DNA of 64,000 bases, taken from positions 580,090 through 644,089 of the forward strand of contig PDHQ01000002.1 of NCBI GenBank assembly GCA_003339415.1. The letters run 5' to 3'. Under the pieces are notes generated by a model, which saw only the letters and a program-made list of their open reading frames with translations, ran no database searches and had not been told where the DNA came from. The position numbers were made by a program, and so were the translations under genes. The DNA is from Ophiocordyceps camponoti-saundersi (nom. inval.). Lineage: Eukaryota > Ascomycota > Sordariomycetes > Hypocreales > Ophiocordycipitaceae. Position 1 is the stretch's first letter; each line of letters starts with the position of its first letter. This document shows, one piece after another, positions 25,753 to 39,640 of the stretch.

Positions 25753-26466
25753 GGCGACGGTTGACCGTGGGATATGAGGAGAGAGTCCGAGTCTTGGAGA
25801 CGCTGAACAGAGGCTCCGCCAGGGTCAATGGACGCGCTGGTAGGTTTTGACCTCGAGGGTTTATTCACTGGGTGAAGCAACTAATAAGGCATGGGTAGGA
25901 TCTCTCTCTCTCTCTCAGTCTTACTCTTGGGTGTGAGTGTGTGTGTGGCCCGGAACGGCTAGTCCCGCGGCGGATCATCGGTTATTATTGTCTCACGTGA
26001 CCACTTCCGTCTGTAGTGATCCATCTCTCTTCCAGGGCGGCGCAAGACTGAAGGGAACGTCCCCGAATCCAGTCAATAAACCTCTGCCACCCTTTTTCGC
26101 GCCCTCATCACCTCTCTGGTGCGCCGAGGGGGGGGCATCTGCTCTCGCCTACCTCTGAGTAATACGTGCATACGCCTCGGTGGTGTGTGTGTGTGTTTAC
26201 TTTCCTCCTCCCGATTCTCTCTCCACATCGAGCGGTGGGAAAAAGGGATCGCGTGCGACGTCGAGAGGCCGAGGTACTGATTCGTTCTTCGTTCTCTACT
26301 CTTCCCTTATACGAAGCGGTTTTTGGAATAGCTTGGAACGACGACTCTACTTCTTCCTCTTCCTCTTCTTCTTCTCCTTCGACTTCTTCTTCCTAACAAC
26401 GTCGTACAGAGAGAGAGAGAGGGAGGGAGAAACAACAAAGGGACAAGAAGAAAGAAAGAAAGAAAT
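25753..26466. other. Shared promoter region of ATP synthase gamma and TOP1
   Basis: 714 bp separate the two divergent starts. A CT/GA microsatellite is near 25900-25917, a GT run is near 26183-26198, and a TTC/CTT-rich and GA-rich leader precedes the TOP1 ATG. No gene is seen. Confidence 0.5.
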
Positions 26467-29400
26467 ATGGCTTCCGATAGCTCCGACGACGATAGGCCTT
26501 TGGCGAGGCCGAATGGTCGCTGTGAGTCTGACTTTTACTTGCTTTCCTTCGCGACTTGTCTCTGCATTGCGCTTCCTTTCTTTTTTTTCTTCCGAGATTT
26601 TTTTTCCACGAGTTTGTTCCTTTCATTGGCTTTCCACTCGAAAAAGGGCGATCCAACACAGTCACTGCGCCCCCCCTCCAACAAGGCCCTCACACCAGTT
26701 GCCCAGCGCCGTTCAACTAACGAACTTTGTTCTCTATAGTGTCGTCGTCCAAGATCTCTCGCGCCGAAGACAAGGCTATGGATCGCTCCGTACCGGGCGG
26801 GAACTCGGATCTGGCAGGACTCTCGGTGCGCAACGGTCCTGTCATGGAGAAAAACACCAACGGCTCCAATAAACGCAAGTCGAGATCGTCCATCTCGGCC
26901 GTCAACTACAAGGACGATTCCGACAGTGACGGCGAGCCTTTGGTAAGGACGGGCTTCCTCTTTCCGAGCCGTGGCGACACGATGCTTACTACAGACGTCA
27001 GGCCAAGCGATCGAAACCTGTTGCCAAAGCCACGAGCTCCGACTCAGATGACGAGCCGCTGGGCAAGTCACGAAGTAAAAAGCTGCCTCCTTCCTACGAC
27101 GAGACGGCTCTTCCTGAGTCGTCGGACGACGAAAAGCCTCTGGGTGCCAGGCTGGCCCAGAAGAAGGCGACCATCGAGAAGCGTGCCGAGGTGGAGGCAA
27201 AGGCGATCCGTGCCAAAGAGGCAAAGGCGAAGAAGACCAAGGCCGTCAAGGATGAATCCGACGATGAGCCTTTGGCCAGATCCTCCAAGGCGAAGGAGAA
27301 GCGGCAGTCCAATGGCGGTTCCGCGAAGAGAAAATCGAACGGGGTCAAGAAGGAGGATTCCGATTCTGATGCTCCCATCGCCAAAAAGTCCAGAGTCAAG
27401 GCCGAGCCGAAGAGGGGCAAGGGCGCGACGCCTGCAAAAGACGCGAAATCCGTCAAGTCCAAGGATGGGAGCGAAGATGACGATGAATACCAATGGTGGA
27501 ACGCACCCAAGCGCGAGGACGACACCATCAAGTGGAAGACTCTCGAGCACAATGGAGTTCTCTTCGCGCCCGAGTATGAGCCTCTTCCCAAGCACGTCAA
27601 ACTCCTCTACGACGGGAAGCCCGTGACTCTCAGCAAAGAGGCCGAGGAGGTGGCCACCTTTTGGGTTGCCATGATGACGCCTGCCTCGTCCCACCACCTG
27701 GACAACAACGTCTTTCGGAAGAACTTCTTCAACGACTTCTCAGAGTACATCAAAAAGCACGGTGCGACGGACTCCAAGGGCGCAAAGGTCGACATCAGGA
27801 GTATCGACCAGTGCGACTTTTCCAAGATATACGAGTACTGGTCGGCCAAGACGGAAGCCAGCAAGAACAAGAATTTGTCCAAGGAAGAGAAGGAGGCGGC
27901 CAAGGCCAAGAAGGAGGCTCTGGAGGCTCCCTACGTCCACTGCGTGTGGGACGGAAGGAAACAAAAGGTGGGCAATTTCAGGGTCGAACCTCCCAGTCTC
28001 TTCCGCGGTCGAGGCGAGCATCCCAAGACGGGTCGGGTCAAGACACGTGTGCTTCCCGAGCAAATAACCATCAACATCGGCAAAGACGCAAAGGTGCCGA
28101 CACCGCCTCCGGGGCACAAGTGGAAGGCCGTCCAGCACGACCAAAGGGCCACCTGGCTCGCCATGTGGCAGGAAAACATCAACGGCGCCTACAAGTACGT
28201 GATGCTCGGGGCTGCCAGTGATGTCAAGGGCCAGAGCGACTTCAAGAAGTTTGAGAAGGCTCGGGAGCTGAAGAAGCACATTGACAAGATCCGCAAGGAC
28301 TACACCCGGGACCTCAAGAGCGAGGTGATGGCTGATCGTCAGAGGGCCACGGCCATGTACCTCATCGACAAGCTCGCGCTCAGAGCCGGCAACGAAAAGG
28401 ACACGGAGAATGAGGCCGACACGGTGGGCTGCTGCTCGCTCAAGTACGAACACATTACGCTGGAGCCGCCGGACAAGGTGACGTTTGACTTTTTGGGCAA
28501 GGACAGCATTCGGTACAACGAGACGGCGCACGTTGATGCTCAGGTCTTCAAAAACTTGAAACTGTTCAAGAAGCCGCCCAAGACGGACGGAGACGACCTA
28601 TTCGATAGGCTTAACGTGAGTGCCGGCAGCAGCGAACTACACATCGATCATTGATGGATTGTGTTTCGGTACATGGGACGCCTTACTGACTGACGACGGA
28701 CAGACGTCCCAGCTGAACAAGCACCTCAACAGCTGCATGACGGGACTGACGGCCAAGGTGTTCCGTACGTACAACGCTTCGTTTGTCATGTCGGAGCTGC
28801 TCAAAGAGCTGCACAACGACCCGCGGTCCAAGGGCAGCATCGCCGAGAAGGTGAAGCTGTACAACGACTGCAACCGCAAAGTTGCCATTCTCTGCAACCA
28901 CAAGAGAACCGTCGGAGCCGGACACGAGCAGCAAATGCAGAAGCTCGGAGATAGAGTGAGTTGAGATGATTTGTTTCTACCTGCCGGCGACGGGCTCGCG
29001 CTGATGCAGAATCACAGATCAAGGGCCTGCGTTACCAAAAGTGGCGGACCAAGAAGATGATTCTCGACATCGATCCTACGCAGAAGAGGAAGAAGGGCGC
29101 CGCGTGGTTCGAGCTCGACGAGGACTTGGACACTGAGTGGATCAAGGAGCACCAACAGTTTTTGATCGAGGAGCAACGCACCAAGGTGACGAAGAAGTTT
29201 GAAAAGGACAACGAGAAATTAAAGGCCAACAAAGAGAAGACTCTACCGGACAAGGAGCTTAAGGAGCGACTTCAGTCGGTTAAGGAACTCGAGCAAAAGT
29301 TCAAGAAGGAGAACAAGTCTGGCAAGGTCGAGGCCGAGGGCAGGGGACCGACGGTGGAAAAGTTTCTCAAGACGATTGAGAAGCTCGACGAGCGGGTCAA

Positions 29401-29669
29401 GGTGCTGGAGACGCAAGCTGAGGACCGCGACGGCAACAAGGAGGTTGCACTGAGCACATCGAAGCTGGTGAGTAATCCGACAGACAGACGGTCTACTCGG
29501 AGGGATATGGCTTAACACGACCTCACAGAACTACATCGACCCGCGTCTCACCGTCGTCTTCGCCAAGAAATTTGACGTGCCGATTGAAAAGTTCTTTTCG
29601 AAGACGCTACGGGACAAGTTTCGATGGGCCATTAAGTCGGTAGAAGACGCGGAAGACTGGGAGTTTTGA
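26467..29669 (+). CDS. DNA topoisomerase I (type IB)
   Basis: Six exons (26467-26521, 26740-26942, 27002-28615, 28704-28955, 29018-29467, 29529-29669) join in phase to give 904 residues. The N-terminal 300 residues are lysine- and acid-rich with repeated DSDDEPLA/KSR-type units, typical of the nuclear-localising tail. The core starts at [24 protein letters not shown] and includes [11 protein letters not shown] and [19 protein letters not shown]. The linker is a Lys/Glu coiled coil. The last exon holds the active tyrosine, Tyr860, in LNYIDPR, 44 residues from the end. The enzyme nicks one strand through a 3'-phosphotyrosine to relax supercoils in the nucleus. The start is set by [13 protein letters not shown] with a good ATG context. 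Confidence 0.95.
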
Positions 29670-30497
29670 GAGGTGGCCGCACGGCGAGGTCTCTTTATTG
29701 TTGCTGTTGCTTCTTCTCTTTCTTTTCGATTCAACAGTCGGCTACGCCCAGATTGCTTCTCTAGCTATTGGAGAAGTCTTGAAATTTCCAGGCGAATCAA
29801 GGAAGATCTTTTTTGTCAAGGGAGGGGGAGAGAAAAAAAAGGGTGAAGAGACATGATACAACAGAGTCAGGACCCCAACTGCTGAGGCGGGTCTAGCCGA
29901 GAGGCTGTGCAAGGGACCGGCAAACATACATAAGCGGACGACGGAGAGGGATCTCACTGAAGACGGCGACTTGGAGCAAAGGGGCCACGGGATTCGGGGC
30001 CAAAGGGATCTCTGTTTACGGTGGATGGTTCGTGCGAGGAGTAAGTCCGGGGGAGGGATGGAAGGGGAAGGAAGGGAAAAGGAAGCTGGGGGCGATGTGT
30101 CGTTGCTTTTCTTCATTTCCGAGCTAGAGTTGAATGTGAACTCGCGAGATTCCGGTAAAGAGGTGCATCGTGTAGGATCGGATCGGAAGTAGGCCGAGGT
30201 TCGGAAGGATTACATACGTCTATAGCTAGGAGCACGCTGCCGTCTAGATACAGGGAATACGAAGGGGGGGTTGGCTGCATCGCCGTCCGTGGCCCCCGTA
30301 AGCTCCAAAGAAAACGCCGACAGGGCATGATGGCCTGATATGCATACATGACAGCGCTATAGAGAGAAGATGTGTGGCATGCAAGGGGGGAGAGAGAGAG
30401 AGAGGCCTTTGCCCCCCCCCTGCCGATCCCGATTGTTCTTTTTCTTCTCGTGCGCCATGACATGTTGAGTTGAGGTCAGAGTAAGACAAGATGAGAC
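29670..30497. other. Convergent 3' regions of TOP1 and the CRH gene
   Basis: 828 bp between two stop codons with no supported gene. Short G and C runs and a GA tract near 30391-30402 are present. Confidence 0.5.
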
Positions 30498-31773
30498 TCA
30501 TGAGGGGAGGAGGGGGAGGAGCAGCAGCAGCAGCAGTAACAGCGGCAATGATGACGGCAGGATCGTCGTTTGACGTCGAGCAGCTGCCGAAGCCTGGTCG
30601 CGCATAATCTTTCCTTCGGGCGTCATGTGCCAGCCGCTGGGGATGGGCCCTCCGGTCGGGACGGCGCCGGGGACCCAAGGCCAGCCGGTCTGGGTGCGGG
30701 TGGCCTGGCTTCCGTCCCGAGCGAGGCCTCCGACGGGGACGGAGTCGGGACCGCCCGCTCTCGAGGCTGCTCCGGCGGCGGCGTTGGGGGATACGGGGAG
30801 GGAGTTTCGGTTGGCGTTTGCGTTGACGGAGCCCCCGACGGCCTCGATGGAGGAGCCGGAGCCGGATTGATCCCTGTATCGGTATTCTTTCCCGGTCGAG
30901 TAGTCGGTCACGCTGACGGACTGGACGGTCATGGAGAAGGGGCCTCGGCTGTAATCCGTCGGCCCGCGAGCCCAGGCCACGGTTCCGGGAGGGTTGAAGG
31001 AGGCGTCGCCGCCGGCCCAGGCGCCGAACTTGACGCGCATTGGCGTCTGGGGATATTGATCCGGTTCAGCGTCCTTTTGCGCCAGGACGCGAAGAACGTT
31101 ACCGTCCGCCTGCCAGACGATGCGATCGGAAGTCCAGTCGATGGTGTACTTGATGAAGCGAGACTGCGTACCAGAGAGGCTATGAAAACGACCGCGATTA
31201 TACGTCGTCGTCTTCCCCTTGCCGAAGTAATTAGACTGCACCTCCTCCTGATTAGAACCCAACCACTCGACGTCAATCTCATCCAGATCGTCAGATTCGA
31301 GAACGAGAGACGAGACGATTCCGGGACCGGGCGCCGCCTTGACCGTCACCTCGACGCGGCCGTACATGATGTAGAAGACGGATGCTAGCTGTGGTGCTTC
31401 ACCACCCCGGGCGACGGTGAAGGATACGCCTTGTTGTTTGTCGTAGGTCGGTGGTGAGCCGGATGTGACGAAGGAGTTTACGGCTCCTTGGCGGAAGTCG
31501 ACGTTGATGGACATTGATAGTGCCGCGTTGGGAGGACATTGACCTTTTTTTTTTGTAAAGGAGATGAGGAATGATAGGTGAAAGGGGGGGGGGGAAGGGG
31601 AGAAGGTGATGGGGAGGTTTGTCATCGGTTAGTTTTCTGGTGTTTTATAGAGGGGGTGGGTGTTGTGTTGGTTTACTGCTGACGAGGGGATTGCATTGGC
31701 TCCATGTTTGGGCTGATGCTATCTTTGGGAGGGAGAGGAGGAGGGAGAGCGAGGTTGTGAGTTGGCTTCTCAT
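30498..31773 (-). CDS. CRH-type GH16 cell-wall transglycosylase, GPI-anchored
   Basis: Two exons (31677-31773 and 30498-31543) join in phase over a 133-nt intron to give 380 residues. The short first exon supplies a signal peptide (MRSQLTTSLSLLLSLPKIASA) and the first half of the conserved Cys region CNPL..QCPPN, which supports the splice. The catalytic motif is DEIDVEWLG, with Glu121 as likely nucleophile and Glu125 as acid/base. A Ser/Gly/Pro-rich linker and a C-terminal hydrophobic Leu run give a GPI-anchoring signal. CRH enzymes cross-link chitin to beta-glucan at the cell surface. Taking the ATG inside exon 2 would lose the signal peptide. Confidence 0.92.
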
Positions 31774-31958
31774 CGTTTGGCGCGGTGTGTGTTTTTTTTT
31801 TGATGATTGATGGACGGATGAGGATGGGAGAGTTAGGAGGAGGAGGAGGAGGAGTTGAGGAGGAGGATGAGGAGGAGGAGTTGAGGAGGAGGATGAGGCC
31901 GGCTATTTCTCACTGCATGCGAGGTAGTCATACAATAATAATAGCAAAGCAAAGCTCC

Positions 31959-31960
<2 letters not shown>

Positions 31961-31991
<31 letters not shown>

Positions 31992-32010
31992 GTCTCTCTC
32001 TCTCTCTCTC
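31961..32010. repeat. Composite (CT)n(AT)n(CT)n microsatellite
   Basis: A CT run leads into about ten AT units and then another CT run, upstream of the CRH gene. The AT part can form a hairpin. Confidence 0.8.
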
Positions 32011-34180
32011 CTCTTTATGTCATTGTCTTTCCTTCCCCAGCCATGGAGATTTCGAAGGAAAGAAAAAAAGAAAGGAAAAATCAAGGAAGAAGAGAAAAAA
32101 CTTATCGTCGTGGCTGGAAAGTTGGGAAGATGGAAGACGGAGATAGGCCGGTTCTGTATCGAGGCCTGACGTTGGAGGTGGGAGGGGGGGGGCGTCCAAA
32201 ACAAAGAGGTGGTTGGGCTGATGCACGGCACACACACACAAGTCCATCCACCTACCCTATAGTATCTACAACCCGGCTTTTAGCACAGCAAACAAAACAT
32301 CATCGTCACTCCCCCCCCTGGGACCTTTTTTTAGCTTAGGCTTCGTCACGATTGAAATGAAGACAGTGACGGAGGGCCCTTTTTTTGTCCCTTTCTTTAA
32401 TATGAATAATGTGTAAGAAATGTTTCCTCGACAACGGCCGGGGGACAAAAAAAAAACAATCTGCTTCCGTTCCGAATGCTACCTTTTTCCCTGACTGGGG
32501 TTATTAGAAAGAAACCAATCATCGGTGGCCGAAGACGAATCAGGCCAAGACGCCGTTGAAGACGATGACAAAAAAAAAGTACGGATACGGAGAGAAGGGT
32601 AGGGAAGGGTATATTGGTAACGCGTTTTGTTTTAAAGAAGTTGGGCGAGGAGAATGAAGAAAAAATCCAATCTAAGATGTGGAAAAAAAGAAAGATGTGC
32701 AGGGGAAGGGGGGAAACTAACGTCGTGATACGGATATAAACCGATCCTTTTTCGGACTGTATATCCGTATACGTATGGATTTCATGGCCATGTACGTCTT
32801 TGTCTTCGATGGTGATGAGAAAAAACAATAAGAGAGAAACCCCATCCATACATACTTGCCAGGGGGGGTGGAAAAAAAAATGTCACCAGGTCGGGGAAGA
32901 CGCTGAATCGAGAATGAAAAAAAAAAAAATTCTTGGTTACGTTGGAAGCTTTGGGTATAAGATCGGGGAACCAAGGAAATGAGAAAAGAAAAAGTCATTC
33001 TGAGAGTTGAGATTCCCGAAGCAAGCAATGTCTCTCTTTCTTCTTCTTCTGTGCCTGCGTGTTATGGAACCTGACGAGGTGCGGATAGAGTTGCATGTTT
33101 TAGCATGTTGGCTTTTTTTTTTAAATGTTCTTAATCGATTTATTTTCCTTCTTTTAAGATTAAGAAAAGAAAGAGATGCATGTGAAACATGAACTGAAGA
33201 AATTTTTTTTTTTATCTTGGTTGAAAGAGGTTTATTTTCAGGAAATCCCGGACATGTACGGATAATCATGGGCATCGTTCTTCATCTTCAAGGGAAATCC
33301 CGTAAGGGGGAAAAAAAAAGTACGTCAAGATAAGATGAGTCTAAAGAAGAAGAAAGAAAAGCAAAGATAAAAGAAATGTGAACCCTTGGTTGGTTAGGTT
33401 ACGTCGTGGAGGAGCGGGAAGGAGGGAATGTTCGACGAGACAGGGCAGATGTGACTCTGTGGCGGAGGGGGAAAGGGGTAAGTTGGCGTGTTGTAGATAA
33501 TATATGTATGTGTGTTTAAAAAAGAGCGCCGCGTTTTATATATAGAGATTTTTCTAGAATGCTTCTCTTGGAAGGAGGGAGTGAAAAAGGAAATGAACAA
33601 CTTTTCTCTTTTCACCACCACATTTTTTTTTTTCATCTTCTTCATCTAAATATCTGCATCATACATACGACATGCGGATGCGTCTTCGTTGACCGGAGTA
33701 GATTTACATGTCATCCGTACTACGAAATAATCTAGGCAAAGGAAGCAGAAGAACAAGGGGCCCGAAATATCAATCAAGTCGGAAAAAAAGAGATGCCGGC
33801 GGTGTGGATTCCGCCCTTTTTTTTCTTCTCTTGTCTCCCCTTTCTTCCCATGGGCCATCATCATCCCTAAGCCATGGCCCATGGGTGACCGTTGTTTTAG
33901 ATAGTATGTATGTACAAGTATGGATAGTGTGTGCGGATATGTACGAGTATGAATGAGTGCATTGCAAACCTTGTTTACGCCGGGTCTGTAGCAGCAGGAC
34001 TGTGGCTAGGAGGAACCTGTAGCCTGTGGCCTGTGGCCTGTACATAGCCTGCAGCCGGTAGCCTGTAGGTATCCGTAGTAGAGGTAGGTAGGCATGCAGA
34101 TGTCGTCGATAGACTTTGAGAGGGGGGGGAGGCCTCACGTCCAGCTCGTTTTATTTCCTTTTTTCTTTCTTTTCTGATAC

Positions 34181-34193
<13 letters not shown>

Positions 34194-34219
<26 letters not shown>
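34194..34219. repeat. (CT)n microsatellite
   Basis: A pure dinucleotide run of about 26 bases in the gene-free region. Confidence 0.9.
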
Positions 34220-34223
<4 letters not shown>

Positions 34224-34869
34224 TAATGCAAGGTACGGACGGCCCATGGCGGGTGCGATGTGATGCGATGCGATGCGATGCACTGCACTGCGCTGCGCCA
34301 CCTACGGGGCTTTCTACATATGTACATATGTACACACACCCGCTTAGGTGCTTACCAACTTTTTTTCCACCAATGCATGCATATCAAGCATATCCGTACA
34401 TAAAAAGCCACAATTGGAGATGGAATATCTGCAGAGTTGTACATACAATGATACAAATATGCATGCCTAGTCAGTCCTACGGATACTGCCCACATGCATG
34501 CGCATTACAAAGGCAATGATGAGCAACGTTTCACCTCACGACAAGACTTGCTTTGCTGCCAACTAATGCAAGTACATACATATATGTACTATGCAATGTC
34601 TGCACAATGATACGAAAAAAAAGTTCAGCCTGGTCAGGTAACAGGCAGCCCCCCCCTCCCGCTCCCTACTGGGCAATCATCATGCACAGCCCTGTGTCCG
34701 TCATAGTATGTAGCCAGCAGGACATGCCCCGTGCTACGGAGTAAATATACGGATACTCACTTACTGTATGACGTGCCTGCCCATGAGCTCTTTTATGTAC
34801 ACACTTGGGTTCCTGGAGAGGTGCGGATTAGTTGTGGACACACAGAATGACAACCACCACTCACGCACC

Positions 34870-34871
<2 letters not shown>

Positions 34872-34900
<29 letters not shown>
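34872..34900. repeat. (CA)n microsatellite
   Basis: A pure dinucleotide run of about 29 bases. Confidence 0.9.
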
Positions 34901-34903
<3 letters not shown>

Positions 34904-35371
34904 CATATGTACGTCAATGTCTGATTCCCTCCCCTCTAGAAGCATTCCATCACACAAGAAAAGAAGAAAAAAAGGGAAGCAAGAGAAAGGAAAAGAGAAA
35001 GAGAGAAAAAAAAACGTGTCCAGACGTCATTCCGCGCACAGATGAAAAAATGACCTGGAACAGACGCCGAGACCATTCAGACTCAGTCACCACATTGTGC
35101 ATAGTACCTATGTACGCACCGCACACAGTTCCGCACACATCATATCATATTCATATTCACATCACATTTCAAGCCCGCGCAGTACATAATCCAAACTTGA
35201 TACACATCTCTGCATAAACCAGCATAAGAAGCAAGTTTAAGAAAAAAAAAAAATCCCCCGTCCCTGACATTGTCTAAGCTAGATGAGGCTTAGCATCCTC
35301 AAGAGGGACACAAGGGTGAAGGGGGGGGGGGGGGGGGGGGGGGGGGGGTTTTTTTTTTTTTTTTTCTGGGG

Positions 35372-35381
35372 NNNNNNNNNN
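35372..35381. other. Assembly gap (10 N)
   Basis: Ten unknown bases placed after a G tract and a T tract (about 35322-35365), with further T and G tracts to the right. The sequence around it is unreliable. Confidence 0.95.
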
Positions 35382-38300
35382 CATATAGACATCACAAGAA
35401 AAAAAATTTATGAAAAAATATCACAATTTTTTTTTTTTTTTTTGTGGTTGGGGGGGGGGGGGGGGGGGTGGGATTTCTTCTTTTTTTTTTCTGGGGCCCG
35501 CGCGCGCCCGCGCCCGTCCGTCCGCCCGCCATGGTTTCAGGTCCCGGCGGGGCCCGTGGCGGGTCGAGCGGGCTTTGGACTTGCTGGGCTTTTGTTGCAC
35601 TTAGTCAGGTACGGGACCGAGGGACGGGATCCCGAGGTACGGTAACGGTACGGGGGACCCGAGAGAGGGTGAGTGAGATGCACCGTGTGTTTTGTTTTCC
35701 TTTTCCGTCTTTCTTGGTCTTCGCTTTCCTTGTCTGCGAACTATCTCTTCTCGCTTCACTTCCATCGTGATATGAGATCGAAGCAGCAGAGGAGGGATGG
35801 AAAAAAAAAACACATATCCTTAAACCCGGTACCTAGACTTCTGGGAAAAACCCCACAGGTAGGGTCCCCAAAAGGGCGTGAAGCCATTAAACAAGGGGAA
35901 CAGCAGTTCGTCTCATCTATGCGCATGTGCTTCTTCTTCTTCTTCTTCACTTCCACTTCCACATCTTCTTCTTTTTTTTTCCCATCCACCGCATCAAACC
36001 ACGTCATGTGCCCAACCCTTCTCTCTCTCTCTTTCTCTCTCTCTCTCCACCCGCATCACCCTTCTTTCACATCTTTTTATTTTCTTCTTCCTTGTTTTTG
36101 ATCGACGTTATCCTTTCCCCCTCCCACCTTCCTTATGCCGTCCATCGCCATCTTTTCTTCTTCTTCTCTTTTTCCCAACTTTCAACCTTTTTTCAGCTTT
36201 TTTTTTCCCCCCTCTCTTGCCTAACGTTTTATGACTGCTTTGTCCGGTTTCTAAATCTTCTTTCCCCGGTGTTCCTAGGTCAAAAATGTTAGACTAAACA
36301 AATAGCTGTGGTGGGCATGGATAGGCCCGGGCTGCGGCTCCGTCATCCGGGGAGACTAGACGATTTCGTCTGTCTTAGTATCCGTAACGTACATACATAC
36401 TACCCCAAAGTAATCCGTACGGGATGATGAACCGGGCCCTTGCGCAAACTTGGTTGGCTTGTTCTTTTTTATATTAGCGTCGAACCGCTGCTTCTTTCTG
36501 CTTCTTCTTCTTGTTCTTCGTTTTTTTTCCCCCTTCCTCCTTCAATCTGATGACGCTTTTTTTTTAAACCGTCCCTTTCTTAGCTTACCTTGCCCTTCGC
36601 CGTTCCTCCGGACCGAAGCCGAGAACATCTCGGTAGGCTAGGTAGGCAGGAAGGCGGCTGTCGTTGATCAGTGGGTACTACACATCTTGGTAGGTAGCTG
36701 GTAGCTGGTAGGCATGCTTGTTTATCCCGCGGACGGGACGAACGAGATATATGTATTCCTGGTACGGACACACAGATCCGTACAAGTCTATCCGTAGTCC
36801 GCATGTAGATGGAATCCCAGTCAGACGGGCCAAATCAACGAGAGACCCCATATTCTTACACTCCCCTCTTTGCCCCGCCCTTCTCGACGGCTTCGTGCAC
36901 TTGCATCGGGGCCTTTTTTTTTTCTTGTTGCCCCCTCCCCTTTCTATCAACTCTGAGAGGCAAAAAAAAAAACGGCCCCAATTTGTTACTACCTGTCCGT
37001 ACTATAACTTACACTAACTTATACTATCCCTTCAAAGTTGTTCTTTTTTCTTCTCCCGTCATTGTCATCTTCCTTGGGGCCCTTGTCTCGGTGGGGTCAG
37101 CTAGCTGAGGACTAGGGGAGCAGTGCCGTCCGCGCCGTCGTCGACTGGACCGGCCGGCAGTCAATATTTTTCTTTCTCGGGTGCATGGGGGATGGGTGAG
37201 AAATGGGAGGGGAATGAATGAATGAATGAATTGATGGATTGATGAGCTCAGTTTTCTTTTTGCTTTTCTATTTTATTGCCACACCCTGAAGGCCTTCCCT
37301 GTCTATCTTTTTACCATCTAAGCGAGGATTATGACGACGCTTCGCAGAGATGGAGAGAGAGAGAAACAGTATGAGAGAGAGAGAGAAAGAGAGAGAGGAA
37401 AAAAAGGGACATTTATTTTATTTAAAGAGAAAGAAAGAAAGAAAAAAAAAAGGGGGGGGACCAAAGAAAGACTGGACATGGGCCGTCGTCAACTCTCAGC
37501 CAGCCCCATGCCAATTGCTCGCGCCGTGCGACGACGACGCTCAACGGCCATGGTCCCGTTCCGGTCCTTGGCTCGTCAAGCCGCCCTCGGTACGGATGAT
37601 CAGCATCAATGACCGTCAACTGGGAACCATGTGGTTGGGGCGGGCCATGTGATGGGGCGGGCGGGCATTTGGATAGGTGGGTGTGGGTGGTGGCCCTGAC
37701 ATGGACGCGTTGATTGATGCTGCCGCTTGCTTGCTGATGACGACGACGACGACGACGATGGTGGTGGTGGTGGTGACCGTCTCGTATCCTTTTCAGCGAG
37801 CCGCCCACGCTGTATTTTTTTTTTCCCTTCTCCCCTACCTACCTAGTTGTCGTCACTCGCTCGCTCTCTCGTTCGCTCTCATCAGAGAGGCCAACCCGTT
37901 CTGCATGTGCCTTGCATTGGCTACTTGGTGTGACGGGATAGATAGGAATTGGATGGCGGCCGGGCCGTCCGAGGGCGATGCCTGCCAACCACAGTCCAGT
38001 CCAGCCCAGATGGGGGCGGGCAATGCAAGCGCGCGCGCCGGCTTTTTGCCCCCCCCCCTCTATCTGTCCCTCCCCCACCCCCCCCCCCCCCCCCCTGGTC
38101 GCCCTCATGTCCCCCCTCTGCCCTTCCCGCTCTCTCACTCGCTCATTCAGTGCAGTTCAAACTCACAACTCACTATCCATATCCCCCACGGATACAACCA
38201 CTCAGGCACACACACACACACACTCTCTCTCTCTCTCTCTCTTTCGACTCGACACGCACGCACACGCTACTACTTCTTTTTTGTGCATTGTTCCGAGCCA

Positions 38301-39479
38301 TGGGGCCCTATCGTCGTCATGCAGGGCTATGCGGTGACTCGGTTTGCATTGCGCCCGGGCTTGTGCTCGGCGTTTGCTGAATTTTTTTTTTCTGCCCTCT
38401 CTCTCTTCTCTCTCGGACGAATCAGGAACTGGTGGTGAATGAATCGTTTGCTTGCTCCCTCTCTTATTCGTACATACGACCCTCCTACCTATGTCTCTGT
38501 CTCTCTATCCGTACTACCAACCTATCATGTCTCTTGTCTGTGTGTATGTTTAAACGCGTGGCTTAGCGGTTGCGTAGCTGGTACAACTCACAAGCAAGTT
38601 TGCATTGCCATGACCCCGTGCTCACTCACTCACTCACAAGTCACACCCTTCTTTTTTTTCTTCTTTGCTTTCCTTGGTTCCCTTGTTCCTTGATACTCGG
38701 GGTCTCTGACTTGGTGGTTCATCGGTCTTCGACTCCCTTGCTCTGTATCAGAGTGTGTATCCGTAGTTTCTCTCTCTCTCTGTCTGTGTGTGTCTCTTTT
38801 TCTATCCATCACTTCTTTCTCTCCGCAATACACATCCCTTCTTTTTGAGGGGGAGAAAGGGAAAAAAAGATGTCTCTCTATTCTTTCTTTTTCTTCTTCC
38901 CATTCGCCGCTGGCCAAAGAAGCAGAAGAAGCAACCTCTCGACCCCTTCCTCGTCGTCTCCCCTCCTCCTCCTCCACTCACCCCCAGCATATATGTACAT
39001 AACAATTAAGCGTGGTGTTTCGTATTTCTTTGCGGGCGGATACGTACATACATTTGACGCCGTCTCGTGGCTCATCATTCATTAGCCGGGGCTTGCGATT
39101 GGACCCGGTCCAGAATTAGAACACGCTCGCTCTCACACGGCACCCACCACTCACTCACATTCGTTCACTCACACGCGCACACACATACATACATACATAT
39201 GTACGCACACACACACACACACACGAGTCCGGACGAATCGAATCAGAGGCAACATTGCAACGCATATCCTACCGAGTATGACATGTGCAGCGTGTATATA
39301 CATATGAGGCTATCCGTACATGTGTGCATTTTTATACATGCGGTGAATGTATGTATGTACATGTAGGTATGTATGTACCTACATTAGGTGTCAAGGTCGA
39401 TCAGCTGGCAAACACCGGGAGAACCGGGTGCCCGACGGCGCATATCATATCATCATCAGGCAGCGACACACGCGCGCGT

Positions 39480-39480
<1 letters not shown>

Positions 39481-39518
<38 letters not shown>

Positions 39519-39588
39519 CGTACAGATGTGTACTTACATACATACCTACGTACACGTATACACACGACTGGCGAGAGAGAGAGAGAGA

Positions 39589-39629
<41 letters not shown>

Positions 39630-39640
39630 GGAGAGAGAGA
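39481..39640. repeat. (CA)n then (GA)n microsatellite block
   Basis: A CA run (39481-39511) is followed by TACATACC-type units and a long GA tract from about 39573 to 39640 with a few interruptions. Confidence 0.9.

Noticed and set aside
26180..26872. 230-codon open frame overlapping the 5' end of TOP1
   Set aside because: It runs through the leader, the first exon and first intron of TOP1 in another frame.
34194..34900. Tandem CT, CA and GA repeats considered as a CRISPR-like array
   Set aside because: They are simple microsatellites without unique spacers, in a eukaryotic genome.
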